From positions 62,001 to 126,000 of the forward strand of contig CAJTMR010000006.1 in assembly GCA_910577325.1 (NCBI GenBank): DNA of 64,000 nt, read 5' to 3'. Below the pieces are notes generated by a model. The model was not told where the DNA came from. It saw only the letters and a program-made list of their open reading frames with translations, and did not search any database. This document shows positions 28,201 to 36,035 of the stretch, in pieces. The DNA comes from an uncultured Parabacteroides sp. (GTDB lineage Bacteria; Bacteroidota; Bacteroidia; Bacteroidales; Tannerellaceae). Both the position numbers and the translations under genes were made by a program. The stretch's first letter is position 1. Each line of letters begins with the position of its first letter.

Positions 28201-28576
28201 CGAAGGCGTAAAGGTCGTTTCGGGAGATGTGAAATATGATTCCGACGGGAATATCCTGGAAGACACACGCGTCTTCGCTCCGAACGACGTGGCCGTTTCC
28301 TACGAAACGTATATGCGTTCTTACAACGGCAGCGAACGGAAATCCAATTTCTTGAAAAGCAAGACTTTCTTCAAGCTGCGGGAGCTCTCCTTGTCCTACC
28401 GGCTGCCGAAAAAATATTGTACCCATTTCGTAAAAGGGGCGCAAATAGCCCTTGTCGGACAGAACTTGCTTATCTGGACAAAGGATTTCAAGTTCTCCGA
28501 CCCCGACGTGGACACGGAAAACATCAACTCCCCCTCCATCCGCTACGTAGGTGCTAATCTGAAGTTCAATTTCTAA
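25259..28576 (+). CDS. SusC/RagA-family TonB-dependent receptor with STN domain
   Basis: 1105 residues from the start at 25259 (MDKNSFTGQNHKDFALNRLA), which sits directly before a signal peptide (LFLLFTGTSILNAQ). STN domain about 40-110, carboxypeptidase-regulatory-like domain about 122-205 (GTVVDTQKEPVIGANVLIKG), TonB box and plug about 205-315 (DEVVVTALGIKREQKALGYA), then the barrel to NLKFNF. Together with the following SusD it makes an importer; FecR upstream fits the STN signalling role. The ligand is unknown, although a phosphodiesterase-type lipoprotein in the same run hints at a phosphorylated substrate. Confidence 0.95.
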   Translation: MDKNSFTGQNHKDFALNRLACISALFLFLLFTGTSILNAQTAKLSLHKENATFEEVFKEIEAKTGYKFVYSTSDIDKNERVSIQETDQSLNEVLRNLFRSKRNISFRISNKHIALFLAQMKKISGTVVDTQKEPVIGANVLIKGTATGTITDINGQFSLEAAEGDILQVSFIGYGTQEVTINQNQVFNITLADDTEMIDEVVVTALGIKREQKALGYAVQEVKNDQLTVAKGSDVATSLTGKIAGLNIKNSTEFAASPTITLRGSTPLLVVDGIPHYNVNLSDIPADDIESISVLKGSTASALYGSRGGDGAIMVTTKKAQKDGLDISVNSNTMFHAGFLKLPEVQNSYSSGGSGKYAPGDYVWGDKLDIGRTASQYNPFTHEWEEMPLTSKGKDNFKNFLEQALVTNNNISISQKGEYGSVRASLNHIYNKGQYPNSRQQKLTFSVGGAMDYKKFHLKADIAYNKNIFSNNYGTGYGMGSYMYNLLIWTGAEYDIREYRNYWRAGKEQEEQNWMDDWWYDNPYFLANERTNQRHQDLTNGSLDMSLDVTDWLKLVMRVGGDAFRNQFTLKEPISTRGNRKGGFRLSNYSGYSTTDDFILLANKKFGDFTIDGFLGGSIYFRENDYQSSSTSNGLNMPGFFSLNASVDPASTSSSVTKEQINSLYGKIGLSWKSAVFVEVTGRNDWASTLAKSERSYFYPSVSGSLVISELIALPEILNFWKARGSWTQTKFPTGVYDINSTYSVSRNYWGNMTAAFYPSTIRDVSLRPRASRSYEIGTELYFFKNRLKFDLAYYHKILYDLQRYVDMSYASGFSNTLINYGEEQLSRGVEFTISGDVVKQKDFTWNSSFNWAADRYYYSKIDEQYSTQKPWVAPGKTWHWLEMYDWEKAPDGQLILYNGMPKESAYPTYAGTYNPKWIWGWSNTFSYKDFTLSFSFDGRVGGHMFDYMSSRLWHSGRHIDSDNEFRFDEVVNGNHKGYIAEGVKVVSGDVKYDSDGNILEDTRVFAPNDVAVSYETYMRSYNGSERKSNFLKSKTFFKLRELSLSYRLPKKYCTHFVKGAQIALVGQNLLIWTKDFKFSDPDVDTENINSPSIRYVGANLKFNF

Positions 28577-28589
28577 AATAAACAATGAC

Positions 28590-30137
28590 ATGGAAAAAAT
28601 AAAATCATACATAAACCATTTCTTGCTGATTGTTTGCGCATGTATGGCCTATAGTTGCGACGGGTTCGACGCCATCAACACCAATCCCGACGCGGCAACC
28701 ACGGCAACCCCCGGCATGTTGGCTACGGGACAATTGAGGGAAGCGCTCCGAACGGGCGGGAAATATGATGCCAAATGGTTCTTCGGCGACATGTTCTTCA
28801 CCAAAATGATCAGTTGGCAGGAAGCCGCGGAAGACAGCAGGAAAGTCCAATACAACCAGATTACTACAACCGGATTCAGCGTATACAAAGACTTGACCAA
28901 CTGTCTCAAGATGGTCGAACTGGCAGCCGATATCGACAAGGACGCCTACGAAGGGCTGGCTCTGTTCATCAAGGCTTTCCGCCTCTACGACACGACGATG
29001 GCATTGGGCGACATCCCCTATTCGGAAGCCATGAAAGGCGAAGAAGGAAACACGCGCCCAAAGTACGATACGCAGAAAGAAGTCATCTTGCAAATGCTTG
29101 ACGACCTGGATGCCGCTTATACGCATTTTTCAAACGCCACCCGCAATTTCGACGGCGATATCGTCTATGGAGGCGATCCTGCCAAATGGAAGAGAGCCGT
29201 ATCGGCTTTGCAATTGAGAATCCTGCTCAACTTGTCCAAAAAGGAACAGGATACTGAGTTAAACGTCAGACAACGTTTCTCCTCGGTCGTCGCCAAACAA
29301 GAGCTGTTCGAATCGAACGACGACAATTTCCAGTTCGTCTACGGCACGCTTTCCTCCCAACTTTACCCTCTCTACCTGTCACGGTTCAACTCCTATGCGG
29401 GAGTATCCGTCACAATCGTAGATGTATTGAAAAAATACCGGGACAACCGCCTGTTTTTCTACTGCGAACCGACAAAAGCCCAAACAGCCGCAGGCGTGCC
29501 GGATAGCGAATGGGATGCTTATCAAGGGATTGATCCTTCAAGGATCTACAGCGAAATCATGGACTTGTACACTTCCGGAAATATCTCCAACATCAATTCC
29601 CGCTTTTGGGAAATCGAAACTTGCCAGCCCACCATCCAGTTGGGATACGCCGAGTTGAACTTCGTCCTGGCCGAAGCTTGCCTCAGGGGATGGATCGACG
29701 GCGATGCCAACCAATACTACCATGCGGGGATCGAAGCCAGCATGAAGTTCGCGGCCGCATACACGCCTGCCGCATACCGGCACGGGCGGGAAATAACAGA
29801 CGACTATATCCGATCCTTCCTGGCAAAACCGGAATTGCAGTTGGGCAAAAAAGCCGATACGTTCGAAAAGGACCTGGAAGAGGTGCTGACACAAAAATAT
29901 CTGGACCTGTTCATGCACAATACCTACACTTGTTATTACGATTACCGCAGGACCGGCTACCCCGTGCTGCCTGTCAACCCGCAATCGAACATGAACACGA
30001 AACCGGACCAGATGCCGCTAAGATGGCGATATGAACAACGCGAATACGACTTCAACCGCGAAAACCTGGAAGAAGCGCTCCGGCGACAGTATGACGGCAA
30101 AGACGACTGGAACGACAAAATGTGGATCATCAAATAA
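28590..30137 (+). CDS. SusD/RagB-like (SusD_2 type) nutrient-binding lipoprotein
   Basis: A 515-residue surface lipoprotein with lipobox MAYSC near residue 23. The N-terminus FDAINTNPDAATTATPGMLA and the tail TGYPVLPVNPQSNM with PLRWRYEQREYDFN are typical of the SusD-like_2 group that pairs with RagA-type receptors. It starts 13 bp after susC. Confidence 0.92.
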   Translation: MEKIKSYINHFLLIVCACMAYSCDGFDAINTNPDAATTATPGMLATGQLREALRTGGKYDAKWFFGDMFFTKMISWQEAAEDSRKVQYNQITTTGFSVYKDLTNCLKMVELAADIDKDAYEGLALFIKAFRLYDTTMALGDIPYSEAMKGEEGNTRPKYDTQKEVILQMLDDLDAAYTHFSNATRNFDGDIVYGGDPAKWKRAVSALQLRILLNLSKKEQDTELNVRQRFSSVVAKQELFESNDDNFQFVYGTLSSQLYPLYLSRFNSYAGVSVTIVDVLKKYRDNRLFFYCEPTKAQTAAGVPDSEWDAYQGIDPSRIYSEIMDLYTSGNISNINSRFWEIETCQPTIQLGYAELNFVLAEACLRGWIDGDANQYYHAGIEASMKFAAAYTPAAYRHGREITDDYIRSFLAKPELQLGKKADTFEKDLEEVLTQKYLDLFMHNTYTCYYDYRRTGYPVLPVNPQSNMNTKPDQMPLRWRYEQREYDFNRENLEEALRRQYDGKDDWNDKMWIIK

Positions 30138-30158
30138 TCACCGTACAACAAATTCAAC

Positions 30159-31178
30159 ATGAAACAATTCATCATTTGGGCCGGACTGATCACTTTGCTT
30201 TGCACAAGTTGCGCATCAAAGCAAAAGCATGAATTAAGTGTCTTGCATTTAAACATCTGGATGGATGCGACAGTCGTCGATCATGGCTTCGATGCCGTAG
30301 TGGATGAGATCGTCCGGGTAGACCCCGACATCGTGATGCTCAGCGAAGCCGACAACAGAGACGGCGTGCTGATCGTTCCCCGCTTCATCGAGGCATTGCA
30401 GAAAAAAGGCAAAGACTATTTCGGAGAAAGCAGTTCGTTGGATGTCGCCCTTTTATCCAAATACCCGATATCGGAACAAACAGAAAACATTCCGCACAAA
30501 GACCGTGTCATCAGAACCCGGCTGGATGTAAAAGGGAAACAGGTAGTCGTCTACACCGGACATCTGGATTACACCCACTATGCCTGTTACCTGCCACGCG
30601 GCTATAGCGGCGTGACCTGGAAAAAGCTGGACGCTCCGGTAACAGATGTAACGGAAATAGAGAAAGCCAACAGTGAATCCTTACGCGACGAGTCGATCCG
30701 GCTTGTTATCGAAGATGCGAAAAAACAACAGGCGGATTTCATCATCCTAGGCGGAGACTTCAACGAACCTTCCCACCTGGACTGGACGGAAGAGACAAAA
30801 GAGATGTGGGATCACAACGGGACAGTCGTCCATTGGGATTGTTCGACTTTACTGTACGAAGCTGGATTCCGGGACGCCTACCGTGTCAAATATCCCGACC
30901 CGGTCACTCATCCCGGCTTTACCTTCCCTTCGGACAATCCGGATATGCCGGTCGAACGCCTGACCTGGGCGCCTGAAGCCGACGAACGGGATCGTATCGA
31001 CTTTATCTATTACATGCCAGCCGCAGGTTGGGAAGTAAACGAGGCTGTTGTCGTAGGTCCCAAGTCCTCCATTGTCCGCAGCCGACGTGTCGAAGAGGAC
31101 AGCCAAGACTCCTTTTCCACTCCCTCCGGAACATGGCCGACAGACCACAAAGGGGTGTTGATCAAGTTCGGCTTTTAA
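30159..31178 (+). CDS. Endonuclease/exonuclease/phosphatase-family lipoprotein
   Basis: A 339-residue lipoprotein (lipobox LLCTSC near residues 13-18). The EEP fold motifs are present: LHLNIWMDA (metal-binding Asn), LSEADN (metal-binding Glu), GGDFNEPSHLDW (catalytic Asp and Asn) and the terminal SDH-like triad WPTDHKGVLIKF. Members hydrolyse phosphodiesters (nucleic acids, phosphoinositides, sphingomyelin); the substrate here is not readable. Encoded 21 bp after susD, so it may work on the ligand captured by the SusCD pair. Confidence 0.86.
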   Translation: MKQFIIWAGLITLLCTSCASKQKHELSVLHLNIWMDATVVDHGFDAVVDEIVRVDPDIVMLSEADNRDGVLIVPRFIEALQKKGKDYFGESSSLDVALLSKYPISEQTENIPHKDRVIRTRLDVKGKQVVVYTGHLDYTHYACYLPRGYSGVTWKKLDAPVTDVTEIEKANSESLRDESIRLVIEDAKKQQADFIILGGDFNEPSHLDWTEETKEMWDHNGTVVHWDCSTLLYEAGFRDAYRVKYPDPVTHPGFTFPSDNPDMPVERLTWAPEADERDRIDFIYYMPAAGWEVNEAVVVGPKSSIVRSRRVEEDSQDSFSTPSGTWPTDHKGVLIKFGF

Positions 31179-31211
31179 GGACCGGAGCGGATACAAACGT
31201 CATCCACAAAA

Positions 31212-31248
31212 AAGGTGTGCAGGGGGAAACCGGTTCCCTGCACACCTT
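31212..31248. terminator. Strong bidirectional terminator
   Basis: AAGGTGTGCAGGG (31212-31224) and CCCTGCACACCTT (31236-31248) form a perfect 13-bp stem with an 11-base loop, followed by CTTTTC. It separates the convergent phosphodiesterase and oxidoreductase genes. Confidence 0.85.
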
Positions 31249-31273
31249 CTTTTCTCCCAGTCCCAGCCCGGCA

Positions 31274-32671
31274 TCATTCCTTCGCTTTCGCCATATCCAA
31301 CGCCGAAGTCGTCGTATAATACTTGGCCAGCATATTAGGCACTTCCCAATCCGGCAATTTGCCGTCCTTCAGATATTCCAGGAAATGTTCCGTCACCTGG
31401 CCGAAATGAGCTTCATGGCCGACACGGTATTTTGCAGGAATTTCGACCTGCCATACGCCGTCGCCGACCTTATTCAGGGCCACACCCGGATATTCGGCGG
31501 AAACCTTTTCCATCGAAGCGGTCAAGTCCTTTTCGTAAGCGGCCAGATCCATGCCTTTCACTGCTTCGACAAACAACTCTGGCTGGTAGTTCTGTTCCTT
31601 GCCCTGGCGGATGACCAGGTCGGCCTTGCTACCTTTCATGACAGAGAAGTGGGTATCGCCGCCGCCTTTCGGGAAAGTATAATTCCAGATCACCGAAACC
31701 TTGGCTGTCACACCTTTGATCTTATAGACGATATCACCGTTGCAATAGACTTTCAATGTATCGTTCTCGACATCTTTCTTCAAGAAATCGGGATAGGCTT
31801 CCGTGCCTGTCACCTGTTTGAATTCTTCCGGACTGATAGAGGTGGTCCAACGGTTTGCATCTATCAGTTCGATATCTTTCTTATAGTCGATAACCTGCTC
31901 CGGGAAGGCTTCCCACTGCACCAGGTCGACCAGGTGAGTCGTCACGTCGACAATGCCTTCACCCTGCTGAGTCACATCCAGATACCATACCGGACGAGTC
32001 AACGGTTTGTTGTCGACCAGCTTAAACAAATGGTGTACGCTCTCTTTCACGATAGCCGGGTCTTCGGGAGAACCTTTCAACTGCTCGCCATAGATGGCCG
32101 GGATAGTGGAAAGTTCGCGCTGCAACATCGTGGTGATCTCATTGCGTTCGGTCATGATGTCATACAGCATGATGTTTTTCTCTCTGGCGATATCGAAGCA
32201 TTCTTCCAGCAATTTAAAGCTCCGGCTGTTGATCGCCATCGGTTTGTCGGAAAGCACATGGATGCCGGCCTCAAGCGTTTTCTTGATGTATTCGGTCTTC
32301 TTGCCGTTGTTGCCTGCCTGGATCATCACGTTCCCCTTCTTCTCGGCCAACATTTTTTCCAGATAATCACCCCCCGTATAAACGATTTCATTCCAAGCCG
32401 TCGGATTCTCCGCACGTGTGTTAAATCCTTGGATACGCTTCAAGTGCTCATCCACGTCGAAACCGGTGGGTGCGTACACATGAACATCTTTAGAAACTTG
32501 CGGATAAGACACTTTCTGCACCAACGCAGCATGGAAATGCCCCGGATCGAGCGTGATCAACTTCACTTCTCCCGGTGCGCCGGTAAAGCCTTCGGCAGCC
32601 TTCTCCTGCTTTGTGCTACAGGAAGCTCCGACCAGAAGAGCCGCCATCGAAAATACAAGATAGTTTTTCAT
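31274..32671 (-). CDS. Gfo/Idh/MocA-family oxidoreductase, lipoprotein
   Basis: A 465-residue protein with signal peptide and lipobox VGASC near residue 18. The N-terminal Rossmann-like domain starts LITLDPGHFHAALV, and LSDKPMAIN (about 140-148) carries the Lys of the EKP motif. The C-terminal half fits the putative oxidoreductase C-terminal domain found in Bacteroidetes members. Many periplasmic members have become glycosidases or dehydrogenases acting on sugars. A -7 box TATCTTTG (minus strand, 32724-32731) lies 53 bases upstream. Confidence 0.87.
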   Translation of the reverse strand: MKNYLVFSMAALLVGASCSTKQEKAAEGFTGAPGEVKLITLDPGHFHAALVQKVSYPQVSKDVHVYAPTGFDVDEHLKRIQGFNTRAENPTAWNEIVYTGGDYLEKMLAEKKGNVMIQAGNNGKKTEYIKKTLEAGIHVLSDKPMAINSRSFKLLEECFDIAREKNIMLYDIMTERNEITTMLQRELSTIPAIYGEQLKGSPEDPAIVKESVHHLFKLVDNKPLTRPVWYLDVTQQGEGIVDVTTHLVDLVQWEAFPEQVIDYKKDIELIDANRWTTSISPEEFKQVTGTEAYPDFLKKDVENDTLKVYCNGDIVYKIKGVTAKVSVIWNYTFPKGGGDTHFSVMKGSKADLVIRQGKEQNYQPELFVEAVKGMDLAAYEKDLTASMEKVSAEYPGVALNKVGDGVWQVEIPAKYRVGHEAHFGQVTEHFLEYLKDGKLPDWEVPNMLAKYYTTTSALDMAKAKE

Positions 32672-32778
32672 ACTATTATAATTAAATTATTGATAAGCAT
32701 TTACATCGAATCAAATCAAGGGGCAAAGATAAAATAAAAACATAAACGAATGACGGCATGAAGAGCGAAATCAAAACA

Positions 32779-32808
32779 TTCCATCAAAAATTAATCCGAA
32801 TGTTCCAT
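32779..32808 (-). pseudogene. Deletion scar of a second glycosyltransferase gene
   Basis: On the minus strand the first nine bases of the glycosyltransferase gene at 34954-36018 (ATGGAACAT) are joined directly to its last bases and trailer (the reverse complement of 32779-32799 is identical, over 21 bases, to that of 34949-34969). What is left reads ATG GAA CAT TCG GAT TAA. The upstream flank is also duplicated: the propeller stop-to-start spacer and the last codons of the propeller gene match those before the intact glycosyltransferase. This shows a former tandem copy whose interior was lost. Confidence 0.8.
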
Positions 32809-32826
32809 AATCTTCATTCCTTTACA

Positions 32827-34023
32827 TCATTTCTTCACCCTTGCCACCACCAATATCGGGTTATCATCATATTTTATATTTAACAGAGATTCTGAAAAGG
32901 ATTCCGGTTGTCCATGCTTTTCCAAAAAATCGATCCATTGGGTTGCCGTCCAATACCCCACGACATATCCTCTATCATCCATATACCGAAAAAAGAAAGA
33001 GGGACCTTTGCCGTCTCTGGAGACAAAACCACCGTCCGTTTTTTTGCTCCGCACAGTCTTCCGTTTCTTTTTATCATAAAACCCGACACCGGTTCCGACC
33101 TCTTCCCTGCCGAAATGAGAGAACAACAAATAAGGTTCATATTCCATCATACGGACCAAATAATTGAACTTTTTCGATTCATGTTCCGATGCTTCCAACG
33201 CCTTATACGGTGATTTTTCATTGAGTGTAATGGCATATTTAGGAGACAACCGCCCCCGTTCCACGGTATATATCGTGTCTTTGTACACACCCCCATAAAA
33301 ACAAAGCTCCGTATCGTATTTGTAAAAATACCCCGGACAAAATGAAGCCATAAAGGGTCGTTCCATAAAATATCGGAGCTGGTTCGGATACGTTTGCACG
33401 ACATTTCCCTCCCGGTTGAAAACAACCAATTTCAGTTTTTCATCGCCTGTCAAATTATTGACATATCCGATATAAAGAGAATCATTCAAACGATACGGAT
33501 TGATGATGCCAAGAAAGCCTTCTTCTTCACTCATTTTAGGTTTACAGACTAAATCACCAACACCATCACCCTTTATGCTCAAACCGATCCATTTATTTCC
33601 CCTGTTTGCGTAAATCACATCGTGGTATCGATCGAAACAGGCATCGAAAACCAAATAAAAATACTCGTTCGGGCCGTTTCCTTGTCTTCCGATCCGATGG
33701 ACAAAGCGACCGCTTGCCCAATCAAACAAGAAAGCCTCCCGGGTGGAATTGGACAAGACGACAAAGCTGTCGGTCAAAGCCAGCACGAACGGCTCGCCGG
33801 TCAACAAGCAAGACGAAGAAGTCTCCAACGGGACAATCTCGACCGAATCGAAAACCTCATCCATATAGACAGTTCTTTCTTGCGCGCCAATAAAGTCCAC
33901 CACAACACAAGCATTTCCTTTTTCCCCATTCGGACCGCCACACGAAACGAATGGCAATACTGCCAGCAACAAGATAAATTTACCCATACATTTCATAAAG
34001 GGATCTTTCGAACACGAACTCAT
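32827..34023 (-). CDS. 6-bladed beta-propeller lipoprotein (DUF5128/DUF4934-like)
   Basis: A 398-residue lipoprotein with lipobox LPFVSC near residues 23-28. The start at 34023 overlaps the stop of the upstream thioredoxin gene in ATGA form, favouring translational coupling; ATG at 33996 or 33987 would give a shorter signal peptide. The family pattern SVEIVPLETSSSCLL, then RIGRQGNGPNEYFYL, and the tail KYDDNPILVVARVKK is shared with the protein at 36036-37091. Such propellers accompany small exported peptides (NVEALA and related) in Bacteroidetes; the biochemical role is unknown. Confidence 0.82.
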   Translation of the reverse strand: MSSCSKDPFMKCMGKFILLLAVLPFVSCGGPNGEKGNACVVVDFIGAQERTVYMDEVFDSVEIVPLETSSSCLLTGEPFVLALTDSFVVLSNSTREAFLFDWASGRFVHRIGRQGNGPNEYFYLVFDACFDRYHDVIYANRGNKWIGLSIKGDGVGDLVCKPKMSEEEGFLGIINPYRLNDSLYIGYVNNLTGDEKLKLVVFNREGNVVQTYPNQLRYFMERPFMASFCPGYFYKYDTELCFYGGVYKDTIYTVERGRLSPKYAITLNEKSPYKALEASEHESKKFNYLVRMMEYEPYLLFSHFGREEVGTGVGFYDKKKRKTVRSKKTDGGFVSRDGKGPSFFFRYMDDRGYVVGYWTATQWIDFLEKHGQPESFSESLLNIKYDDNPILVVARVKK

Positions 34024-34583
34024 AGATTTTCACAAATAATCCGTTCGATTTTCTTTACCCTCTCTCTTGCCCGGTCTTCCTCGATCTCCCCGCCACAAAA
34101 CAAATAAAGGACAGTCCGGTCTTTGCCAATCACAATATTAGTCGGAAAACCTTGGTTGAAATTCATTTTTGCCACCTCCGACCGGGAAATGTGGCACACC
34201 GGAAAATGGAGATCATGCTTTCGAAGAGTCTTTTTTATATCTTCCGGCCGATCCGTTGAAAACGTAACAAACCGAAAGACGGGATTATCTTTATATTTCC
34301 GGTATAAATCGTCAAGTGCACCAAATTCGGCAACGCATGGCGCACAAGATTCAAACCAAAAATTAAAGAATGTAACCTTTCCGGATAACATCTTCTCATC
34401 TACAGTATCCCCCTCCAATGTCGTAAACCGGAACTTGGCCGGATACACCTTGCCAACATGGCTCTTGCAAAGACTGTCTTGTTCCATCAGCAGCCGATAA
34501 AAGTAATCCTGCATACCTTTGGGAGTATCTTGGGCAGATACGGCACCTGCCCAAAACACGACTAATAATAAAAAAACTTTCAT
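34020..34583 (-). CDS. TlpA-like thiol-disulfide oxidoreductase, exported
   Basis: A 187-residue thioredoxin-fold protein with signal peptide 1-17 (ending VSAQ). Active site ESCAPC (CxxC, about residues 80-83), preceded by the beta strand VTFFNFWF and followed by the cis-Pro loop GFPTNIVIG (about 145-153). It begins 10 bp after the cysteine-rich peptide gene and overlaps the next gene by 4 bases. With a seven-cysteine peptide as its direct neighbour, catalysing or correcting disulfides in that peptide is the natural reading (inference). Confidence 0.86.
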   Translation of the reverse strand: MKVFLLLVVFWAGAVSAQDTPKGMQDYFYRLLMEQDSLCKSHVGKVYPAKFRFTTLEGDTVDEKMLSGKVTFFNFWFESCAPCVAEFGALDDLYRKYKDNPVFRFVTFSTDRPEDIKKTLRKHDLHFPVCHISRSEVAKMNFNQGFPTNIVIGKDRTVLYLFCGGEIEEDRARERVKKIERIICENL

Positions 34584-34593
34584 TCCAAATAAT

Positions 34594-34803
34594 TCAGCAA
34601 GTTATACCCATAGATGCACAAACCGTTGAATCACATGGAACGTCACATTTTGAATATCCCCCATCTGTAATATAAAAATCACAATAACATTGTCCAGCAT
34701 TACAACGAGTTCCTGTCAAATCCATTCCTAAATTTCCTCGGATCTGTTTCATCTCGTCTTCCCACAACCGTTTCCCCACTTTGATTTCTCCTAAACGTTT
34801 CAT
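34594..34803 (-). CDS. Cysteine-rich peptide precursor with GG-type leader
   Basis: A 69-residue peptide. The N-terminal part MKRLGEIKVGKRLWEDEMKQ followed by IRGN resembles the double-glycine-type leaders of Bacteroidetes peptide precursors (TIGR04149-like; usual pattern MKKL..L....EM..I.GG), although the second Gly is Asn here. The core of about 45 residues has seven cysteines: TRCNAGQCYCDFY, GGYSKCDVPC, DSTVCASMGITC. No peptidase/ABC exporter is in the window. Neighbours are a thioredoxin-like protein and a glycosyltransferase. Could be a modified peptide (RiPP), a bacteriocin, or a structural surface peptide. Confidence 0.7.
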   Translation of the reverse strand: MKRLGEIKVGKRLWEDEMKQIRGNLGMDLTGTRCNAGQCYCDFYITDGGYSKCDVPCDSTVCASMGITC

Positions 34804-34884
34804 GATATTAAGTTTTATAGGTTATTACCACTTCCGGATCAGCAATACCGGATATCAATCGCAATTTACAAATAAAGGAAGAAA

Positions 34885-34900
34885 GTCAAAACGTTTTGAC
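34885..34900. promoter_or_regulatory. 16-bp perfect palindrome upstream of the peptide gene
   Basis: GTCAAAACGTTTTGAC is a perfect palindrome 81 bases upstream of the peptide start codon, in the 150-bp gap after the glycosyltransferase gene. It looks like a dimeric operator controlling the peptide-thioredoxin-propeller genes. No regulator gene is adjacent. Confidence 0.5.
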
Positions 34901-34953
34901 ACAAAAAATTCTTTCTCTTTGCCTATGATTCCCATATCTAAAAACATATTCCA

Positions 34954-36018
34954 TCAAAAATTAATCCGACGGAGTGACAAATAAAGATCGACCCCGCCAC
35001 GCCCTTCGAAGAAATCATCAAACAGCAAAGACGAATACCCGGCCAAGATAAAGCGATCGATGCTTCTCATCACCTCATCTTCATCGCCATCTATATATCC
35101 ATTGCGCAACAGGAAAAGGATTCCGCACGCAACCCCCGCCATTCCTTCTTCCAGGCAAACCGGCATACCTTCATTAATGCATGACAACAGCCCGTCTAAC
35201 TGTTCATCGGCATTACCTTCCATTTCACGGTCATTCATGCACTTCGCACAAACATACAAAAAGATGATGTACCCCATCCATGAATGAGCCAATTCATAAT
35301 CGTGGCATATTATCTCCGATGGGAGAAGCCGCCTTATCATTTGCCCTTGGTAATTGCGGCGAATAACATTCGCATACTTCTTCTGTTCCTTACGATGAGC
35401 CTGCGTTATCTGCTCCGGATGCCAACGGTACTGCATCAAGACATCCGGGAGATTGACAACGGGACCTGCCAGAGCCATCCTGCAAATAAAATCATAATCG
35501 GAAGCATAAACATAACATTCATCATACAGGCCTGTTTTATCCAATACATCAGCCCGAAAACAAATGGACGGATGTAAAAAGCAATTGTTGACCAACAAGG
35601 CTTTTTGTACCGATTCATAATCCTGCAGACCGGCATAGATCCTATCATCCCCTATGATCCGGTAGGCAGAACCACATGCCAAAACTTCCGGGTGGCTTTC
35701 CAAAAAACGGAACTGGACATCCAAACGATCTGGCATTGCCATATCATCCGCATCCATCACGCAAATATATCTGCCCTTTGCCACAGACATCGCTTTATTA
35801 CGTGAGGGATAATTCCCCAAGTTCGTTGTATTTTGCAATATCAAAATGCGGGGATCATCATACGAAAGCAATATTTCCAAAGAAGCATCCGTTGAAGCAT
35901 CATCCACCACGATCAATTCAAAATCGCGAAATGACTGGTTCAAAAGACTGTCCACCGCATCTTTCAAAAACGGCGCAGCATTATACACCGGCATTACGAT
36001 TGAGATCAAATGTTCCAT
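34954..36018 (-). CDS. GT2 glycosyltransferase with a LanC-like C-terminal region
   Basis: A 354-residue protein. Residues 1-240 are a GT-A fold family 2 glycosyltransferase: ISIVMPVYNAAPFLKDAVDS, VVDDASTDAS and the metal-binding VMDADDMAMPDRL. The last about 110 residues are not part of the GT fold; CLEEGMAGVACGILFLLRNG then YIDGDEDEVMRSID and GRGGVDLYLSLRRI resemble the repeated helical G-x-A-G-x-x-x-G pattern of LanC-like proteins in Bacteroidetes peptide clusters. It looks like a shortened LanC-like module without the obvious Cys/His zinc set. No transmembrane helices. Upstream of the cysteine-rich peptide gene in the same direction. Confidence 0.8.
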   Translation of the reverse strand: MEHLISIVMPVYNAAPFLKDAVDSLLNQSFRDFELIVVDDASTDASLEILLSYDDPRILILQNTTNLGNYPSRNKAMSVAKGRYICVMDADDMAMPDRLDVQFRFLESHPEVLACGSAYRIIGDDRIYAGLQDYESVQKALLVNNCFLHPSICFRADVLDKTGLYDECYVYASDYDFICRMALAGPVVNLPDVLMQYRWHPEQITQAHRKEQKKYANVIRRNYQGQMIRRLLPSEIICHDYELAHSWMGYIIFLYVCAKCMNDREMEGNADEQLDGLLSCINEGMPVCLEEGMAGVACGILFLLRNGYIDGDEDEVMRSIDRFILAGYSSLLFDDFFEGRGGVDLYLSLRRINF

Positions 36019-36035
36019 ATCTTCATTCCTTTACA

